In this document: positions 58,118 through 64,000 of the stretch, in pieces
Numbering within the stretch: position 1 is the first letter of the stretch
Layout of the letters: each line of letters starts with the position of its first letter
Made by a program: the position numbers and the translations under genes
Origin: Chloranthus sessilifolius
Lineage: Eukaryota; Streptophyta; Magnoliopsida; Chloranthales; Chloranthaceae
Assembly: GCA_021018995.1 (NCBI GenBank)
Contig: CM037587.1
Location: 16,493,366-16,557,365 of the forward strand
Length of the DNA stretch: 64,000 nucleotides
Reading direction: 5' to 3'
The notes under the pieces: generated by a model
What the model saw: the letters and a program-made list of their open reading frames with translations, nothing else
Databases searched by the model: none
What the model was told of the DNA's origin: nothing

Positions 58118-58479
58118 TCCACAGGGGTGTCATTACTGTATCATATGTACTTAGTTTTTGGTTGATTTATCTTGCTTTCTTTTGTTTATATTCTCTAGGA
58201 TTTGTTAGTGGTCCTATCTAAATCTGGACCTATCTATTTTAAACTTTTGATGCTTGGTTTGATTCTTACTGCTCTTCAATTGATAGCTTCTATTGAATGC
58301 CTAATGTGGGAGGTCGATTTTTGTTGTCCTTGATTGTATGATTGGGTTTACATGTGTCTAGAGGTAGCCATAGGTGAGAGTCATGCCTAGGATCCAACCA
58401 CAGCAAACATGCAAAAGGGCAGAACAGAGAGCACATGCTCTCTGTTTTATACCTTACTGTCGCTGGGTCCAAATTGATG

Positions 58480-58990
58480 CCTGAGAGACTCGCGCACTAC
58501 AGACAACATACTTCATTTGCTGTCACGAGATTCTTAGGCTGACGTGAGGTTAAAAAGGGAGACTGAGAGCATTTCACGCAGTTCGTATGGAAACATTCAA
58601 ATAGCTATTACGAGATTCATGTGTACCTGACAACCTCTCGCGCGATCCACATCGAGCTATTCATTAGTTATTGCGAGATTCCAAGACTATCGCGAGGTTC
58701 AAAAGGTAACCTGGGAGACTCTCGCGCAATTCAACAAAAATACTTCATTTACTATTATGGGATTCTAAGTTTGTCGCGAGATTCAAAATGAACCTCAGAG
58801 CTTTTCGCACAATCCAAATAGAGACCTAGGAGCTGCTTGTGCAATTCACAGGAATTCATCTCACACTATCGCGCGCTCCAAGGTCAACCTGGGAGATTGT
58901 CACGCAATCCAGATTGAATCAACACCTTTGCTAGGTTCATTTCTAACCCCGCGACCAGATGTTCCAAAGCGCGTCGAGCTTCGCGATAAG
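58480..58990 (+). promoter_or_regulatory. CTCGCG cluster before the third ORF of C
   Basis: Copies include GACTCGCGCACTAC, CTGTCACGAGATTC, CTCTCGCGCGATCC, ATTGCGAGATTCC, CTATCGCGAGGTTC and CTCTCGCGCAATTC. They match the words of the element's own LTR. The ORF starts 265 bases after the cluster, behind a pyrimidine-rich leader; a clear TATA box was not seen. The stretch 58118-58479 shows nothing else. Confidence 0.4.
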
Positions 58991-59254
58991 GATTTTAACC
59001 CCGCGCTTGGTCCCTTTTCCATTATTTTCTTCCTTCTTCCCTTTGCGAAACCCTAGCTTCTGGCACTCTTTCCCCTCTCTCTTCCAGCATCAATCCTACA
59101 GCTCATCATTCACTCCACAAATCTACAGAGTTGTTCCTAGCATTACACACATCCATTGCCCTCTGCTCAGAGATCTCGAGGTGCCCTGTGCGTCAAATCA
59201 AATCAGACCCTAGATCTCAGCCTCTGTTTCTCATACTAGAAGACAGAGTTAAAA

Positions 59255-62200
59255 ATGGCTCTAAAAATTGTACAAAAGAGAAAAGGGAAGGACAAGGACC
59301 CTGCAGAGACCACCCCTAAAAAGGCCAAGACTTCAAAGTCCCCCAAAAAAGGAAAGGAAGTGGTTGAGGAGGCGGCGGTATCAACCACTAAGTTCTCTAC
59401 TCCTTCTGAGCTCATGGTGTCGATTCCATTGGAGCCTGAAATAGCCTTTGATGTACCATTTTTTGATAAAGAACCTCTCTCTGCCCCTGCAGTACAATTT
59501 ATGAGCAAAGTGGGCCTGATGCCATTGATGAGAGGAATTTCAGCACTAGCCTACCCTAGGCTAGTGCAGCTATTTTATCAGCACATCAGGGTCAAGAAGG
59601 ACAACGATTGACAAGTGTGCTTGCTGGTGCTGATTGACGACTTTGATATGTTAGTGGCCCCAAGGTGATTGCTGAAGTTTTGGGCATCCCAGCAGCATTC
59701 GACCCTAGCTGTGGATATGACCCCCCTCTGAGTGCATCGATTGATACAATTGCACGGGCCCTAACTAGAGGATTAAAAGCCACAGGGGACTCAATCAGAA
59801 GGAGAGAATTAGAACCTGAACTCCTGTTCATTGACCAAGTCTTGCGAAAGAACATATATTGCTTAGGACATCAACAGGAGAGGAGAACCCCCATTGCGGA
59901 TGCTATCTACTCCTTCCACATGGGCCATGGCTTCCATGCAGCCTGGCTAATTTTTGAGGTAATGAAAGACATAGTGGAGAAGATAGGGTCAAACAAGAAG
60001 CCTCACACACTACCCTATGCAAGAATCATTACCTTGTTGCTGCTTAAAGGGGGGAACAAGATAGGAAGGACTGAGCAGACCACCACCCTTATCCCTACTA
60101 CCTTTGCCAAGAGGCAATGGAAAATCAGCAGGAGCTTGATAGAGGCCCAGAAGAAGAAGAAAGCTGAGGCTCAGGCTCTGCCCAAGCAAGCAGATGAGGC
60201 AGCCAGATGAGGATCTACTCCTGCTACCAAGGAGGTGCCCCCAGAGCCTATCAGTCCCATCGCTGTAGCAGCACCCATTCCCCCTCCACCTTTTACTCCT
60301 GCATCCACTACCCCTCTTACATCCATCTCTCACCCCCCTCTGTTTCCATTCTCCATGCCCACTCCCCCTTCACCTGTGCTTGGTACCTGGGAGGACTCCC
60401 CATCCCCCACCTTACCTCAGTACACAACCACAATTCTCCCATCAGCTACACATAAACCTGTCAGTCCCCCACTCATCTCTTACAAAAAATGAAAGACCAC
60501 TGAGACCATCCCAACCATCTCCCAGACACCACCCTCAATCCCTTCTATCCCAATTAACACACCCCACCTTACAGAAACCACCACCCCAGCCATACCTACT
60601 ACATCCCCCCTCACAGACATTGACTTAACCCTTAACACATCCATAAGCTTCCAAGCCTTTCTGTCTACCTTCCTTGAAATAATGCCTACCTACTACACCC
60701 CTCTCCCAGACTCCCCGACTACCTCACAGCATCACTCCCCAGAACCCCACTCTTCCCCTCCCTCCACTTTCCATCATGCACCTTCCTCACCTTTCCAACC
60801 AGTACCCTCTTCTTCACTGACTCAACCTCCCAGCCTTGACACACTAACCCTCATCCTATCCCTTATCCAAGACATCCAAGCCCATTTATCCACTAATACC
60901 CAAAAATAGGATCAGATGCAGACTGAACTCACCTCCATCCAATCCACCCTACACACCTTAACCAACCCACCCATCCCTCCACCACCCACTTCAACCCCCC
61001 TGGTCCTGTCCACTGACAAAGAAACCCAAACAGACTTCCCTCCTGACTCACAACCCTCCCCCCCACCATCCACATTACCTTTTACCCCCCCATTCCCTTT
61101 CATACTTTTCACCTTTCACCATTCCCATTTCCCCCATCACCCCTCCTCCCTGAGCCTACCCCATTCTCATTTCCCCTTTACCCTCCATCCCACCTCTTAT
61201 CCTACCACCTCCAACTTACACTGACAAAAAGATACAGTGACCACCTGAACCTATCCCCTTCCCCACAACTACACTTACCCCTGTTACCCCCTTCTCCCCC
61301 CTTGGACCTATCACAGTTTGTCCCTTCCACTTCCTATCTGCCCATCGCACCAAAACACCATTTTTACAGTCCTCCCTACCTCACCATCCTCCATCACATG
61401 AGAGATAATGCTTACCTTAGGAAGGATGTCCTGAGGGGCATGGCCAAGCTTCGCCAATCCATTGAGACCCCCCTGCTGGAGCAGATCGATGAAATGAAGG
61501 AGGCCCACAGAAAGTAACTTCTAGGCATCTCCTTGGGGTGGAAAAATATCATGGAGGACTATTAGAACACCAAGGCTATAGCTACTTATCATGAGTTGAA
61601 TTGGGAGTTCGAGAAAGCAAATGCTGCTACTGAGAAGGCCCGGGCCAGAATGTTTGAAAAGAGGCTTAACAATGCCCAGGAGATCCACAGAATCCAAAAG
61701 GAGATCCATGAGATTGACATCCTCAAACATCAAACCTAGATCACCTCATTGGAATCCGCATTGGCTGCTGTCAGAAATGTTCCTTTGCAGCCCACACCAA
61801 TCTCTGTTCAAATGCCCATCCCAGAGCCCACAGCTACTCCATCTCCAGTTGCCCAGTCTGAGGAGGCACAACCTAAGATCCAACAAGAGAAAGGCAAGGC
61901 TCCAGCTGCCCCTCCTCCCTCACCTCCTATAGAGCAACCTCCCACTACCAAAGCCTCTACTTCACCTAAACAGGAACAAACTTATCCTAAGCAGAGGAAA
62001 GTCACTGCTAAGAGGTCTGCTCCTAGAGCTGTCCCTTTAAAAATTGGCAAAGAGCCTGCTGCCCAGTCTGAGGAGGCACATTCCCCTGGCCAACCTGAGT
62101 CCCAACAAAAAGGGAAATCTCCAGTGTTCTCCACTGAGGAAGCCACAGGCAAAGGAAAAAGAAATCCCCTGCCACCCCCCTGCTAAGCGCAAAGGAAAAG

Positions 62201-62400
62201 CCCCTCAAGAACCCAAGGAACCAAAAGCACCCAAGCAACCAAAAGTCCGGGTGAGGGCACCTAAAGCTCCAACTGCCAAGAAAATACCAGCCGAAAAGAA
62301 AAAGGAAAGGGAGGAAAAGAAGAAACAGGACAGCGCTGCCCTTAGGGCACATGCTAAAAAGATGGGCTGGAATTTCTACACAGATTTGGGTTCAGATTAG
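59255..62400 (+). pseudogene. Third ORF of element C
   Basis: It begins MALKIVQKRKGKDKD with basic clusters TPKKAKTSKSPKKGKE, likely nuclear localisation and DNA- or RNA-binding. The core has YPRLVQLFYQHIRV, then after a frameshift near 59610 VLRKNIYCLGHQQERRTP and LPYARIITLLL, with FAKRQWKISRSL near 60103-60140. A stop at 60208 is followed by a long Pro/Ser/Thr-rich linker with KETQTDF near 61017-61037. A coiled coil (61400-61760) and a Lys/Pro/Ala-rich histone-H1-like end (62180-62340) lead to MGWNFYTDLGSD before TAG 62398. No signal peptide or membrane helix was seen. The role is unknown; Athila literature calls such ORFs env-like. Confidence 0.75.
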
Positions 62401-62714
62401 ATCCTAGATTCTAGCTTATATATTAGGTTTTGTTTCTTGTAACTACGATTGTACATCCTTTTCAACTTAATAGAATTTTTTTGGTTTTTGTCTATTGCTC
62501 TGTTCTGTGTGCCTGTTTACGTTTGTGTGTTAGTCTTCACTTTGTTCATTTTGTCAATCGTGAGAGCTGCATTTAGGGAGGCTATGCTTATTTAAAATAA
62601 TAACTCATGTGACGGGTCGATGCAGATGGTGGCTGAATAAATTTGGATACATACATGCCTCAAGAATTTAAATGGTTTCTTTTTCACAATCATGGGGTCA
62701 TGTCAGGCTTGCTC
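62401..62714 (+). other. 3' untranslated stretch of the third ORF, element C
   Basis: AT-rich sequence with AACTTAATAGAATTTTTT near 62464-62481, a possible polyadenylation region. No ORF was seen. Confidence 0.35.
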
Positions 62715-62820
62715 GCAGAGATCCCCAACTCAGCTGCGCGAGAATTGTGCAACTACTCATCACTAATTCTTCTTCGCGAGGATCCCCGCGCAATACACAG
62801 GATCCCCTTAAATACCATGC
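62715..62820 (+). promoter_or_regulatory. Second internal CTCGCG cluster of element C
   Basis: GCTCGCAGAGATCC, GCTGCGCGAGAATTG and CTTCGCGAGGATCCCCGCG repeat the LTR word. CCTTAAATACC at 62806-62816 is TATA-like. A small ORF starts about 230 bases downstream. Elements A and E have no counterpart at this place. Confidence 0.35.
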
Positions 62821-63043
62821 CTATCTTTAGATATTCATTTACTACTCATTCTCTTTTCCCAGAACGAGTTGTGTGTTTCCTCTTTCCCCACACAACGTTC
62901 ATTTATTGCCAAGTTTGAAAAGGGACACAAATTAAATTCTGCCGATTCATGTTCCACCATCCAACTCTTTTAAAATGGCCATCAGTTCCTTTTCATCTCA
63001 TCTCTCCTATTCTAACCCTAGCCGTCCATACCTCCTCACACCC

Positions 63044-63292
63044 ATGGCGGATGACAAACCCTTCGGGTTCCCCATCAAATTCTACCCCATCTGGGAGGAT
63101 CCCCCACCGCCCAAGGAGCCGGACCCCTTACAATTTATCTAGGATGAGTATGACGAGGTTCAGAGGATCCTCGCTAAGGAGGAAAAGAAAAAGAGGAAGA
63201 AGGAGAAGAGAGAGAAGAAGAAGAGAAAATTGGATCCACCTGCATCTCCCCCACCATCTTCCTCACACCCTCCCCCACCGCCTCTCCCTTGA
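63044..63292 (+). pseudogene. Small ORF after the third ORF of C
   Basis: It reads MADDKPFGFPIKFYPIWED, an acidic and Pro-rich start (PPPPKEPDPL), then TAG at codon 33, then DEYDEVQRILAKEEKKKRK, a highly charged Lys/Glu helix, and a Pro/Ser-rich end before TGA 63290-63292. It is 82 codons in all. The family was not recognised. Its order (acidic, Lys-rich, Pro-rich) loosely recalls the tail of third ORFs, so it may be a remnant of a second third-ORF unit. A run of 13 or more C lies just after the stop. Confidence 0.4.
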
Positions 63293-63457
63293 TCCCTCCC
63301 CCCCCCCCCCCCTTTGTCTTTTCTTTTACCCTCTTTTTGTACCATTTTCATTTTTCTTTCTAATGATAGTTTCTTTTTAATGATAGTTTCTCTATCTTCT
63401 GCTGTGTTTCTTTTTGTCTGCCTGATTGGAATCTATTGCCTGTTCTCACCTTAGAAC

Positions 63458-63494
63458 CAGTGCGGACACTGCTCCGAATGGTTTGGGGGTGTGG
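63458..63494 (+). other. Post-ORF hairpin and PPT-like tract (C)
   Basis: CAGTG and CACTG pair around CGGA (63458-63471). GGTTTGGGGGTGTGG at 63480-63494 is nearly the same as the true PPTs of A, B and E, but it is followed by non-coding sequence, not by an LTR. Confidence 0.55.
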
Positions 63495-64000
63495 AAGTCT
63501 GCCAATAGAATAGTTAATTTTAGTGCAGTAATGGTGGTATAACTTGGATGAATAAATTTAATTTCCACTTAACTTGATACAATGAGGAAACATATAAAAA
63601 TTTAAATATTTTTGCGGACTTTTAAAAAAATAAAAAGTTGACACCACCATGAAGCTAATATTAGAAAATTTCTTGAGTTAAGTACTCAGTGAGCCTAAGA
63701 GGAGAGAAACAGACGAAAATACACCCCATGAGTTAAAATTTGAAGACCATGCCTAGTGAAATTTGAGCCCAGAATTTTCTTTTGAAGAGTGTTTTTGGCA
63801 TTACTTCTGCTCTAAGGACTGATTGATTCATGACTTTTTCACTAAAAGTTGTGCAACTCCTAATCAAAACTAATTGACATCACTCATGAGACTAAGGAAA
63901 TGATCCAAGGCCCTCATTTGGATAGTTTGAGCCTGAAAATCCAACCTTTTAAAATCTGCCCTTGTGTATACACTAGTTGAGCCTTAAAATCATAATTTTC
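63495..64000 (+). other. Start of the non-coding 3' region of element C
   Basis: It matches A (about 21977-22480) and E (about 34253-34760) in order: ATAGTTAA, GAGGAGAGAAACAGA, CCCATGAGTT, GAAGAGTGTTTTTGGCA and TTTTCACTAAAAGTTGTGCA. No ORF was seen. Confidence 0.6.

Larger units (their letters stand above)
49721..64000 (+). mobile_element. Athila-type element C, 3' end beyond the window
   Basis: 5' LTR, intact-looking tRNA-Asp-type PBS, gag, pol and third ORF are present, then part of the long non-coding 3' region. The PPT and 3' LTR must lie past 64000. It is the least decayed element here: pol is interrupted mainly by single stop codons that replace Trp, Gln or Arg, and has few frameshifts. 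An additional small ORF unit occurs after the third ORF, which A and E lack. Confidence 0.9.

Noticed and set aside
63296..63314. C-run after the small ORF
   Set aside because: Simple-sequence run; no function claimed. The same applies to the G-run near 29112-29129 and the CA run near 37840-37852.
1..64000. Host genes, tRNA, rRNA
   Set aside because: No tRNA or rRNA signature and no ORF with host protein motifs was seen; all substantial coding remnants belong to retrotransposons, except the unassigned 49327-49720.

Overview
The window is plant nuclear DNA made almost wholly of decayed LTR retrotransposons of the Ty3/gypsy group, inserted into or beside one another. Protein motifs and PBS/PPT signals give three lineages: a Del/Tekay-type chromovirus, Athila-type elements (tRNA-Asp-like primer site, DLGAS protease, a third ORF after pol), and one minus-strand Tat/Ogre-type element (two RNase H domains, G-patch). 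No convincing host gene, rRNA, tRNA or CRISPR array was seen. Every gag, pol and third ORF carries stops or frameshifts. The organism is probably an angiosperm; the species cannot be read from this sequence.

Layout. 1-8788: 3' part of a Del/Tekay-type element, with pol, an extra ORF at about 4.0-5.3 kb and an LTR at 5941-8788. It lies in, or next to, an Athila-type element B, whose third ORF (9225-10146 and 25778-26640) is split by a complete Athila-type element A (10147-25777). The LTR of B follows at 28641-about 30102 and is itself followed by a PBS-like site and a GT-rich stretch. 31720-37870 is the 3' half of Athila-type element E. 37871-38392 holds a plus-strand coiled-coil ORF fragment and a hairpin. 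38393-49326 is Tat/Ogre-type element D on the minus strand. 49327-49720 is unassigned. 49721-64000 is Athila-type element C, whose 3' end lies beyond the window.

How the parts work together. In a live element the LTR promoter would drive one RNA for Gag and Pol (protease, reverse transcriptase, RNase H, integrase), primed at the PBS and at the PPT. Elements A, B, C and E, and the Del-type element, also carry a related third ORF downstream of pol. It has a lysine-rich N terminus, a globular core, a Pro/Ser/Thr-rich linker, coiled coil and a basic or acidic tail, with no membrane segment seen.

Main observation. Each family has its own CpG-rich, partly palindromic word, clustered in its LTR and again at an internal site, usually just upstream of the third ORF: TCGAG in A, CGACCGGTCGAG in B, CTCGCG in C, GCCGTAGYGAG in the Del-type element, and a 25-base palindrome in D. 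This suggests an internal promoter that keeps pace with the LTR. Other shared structures are a hairpin plus second PPT-like tract after the third ORF, a hairpin next to the true PPT, a hairpin in the transcribed part of the LTR, and TQT repeats in the third ORF.
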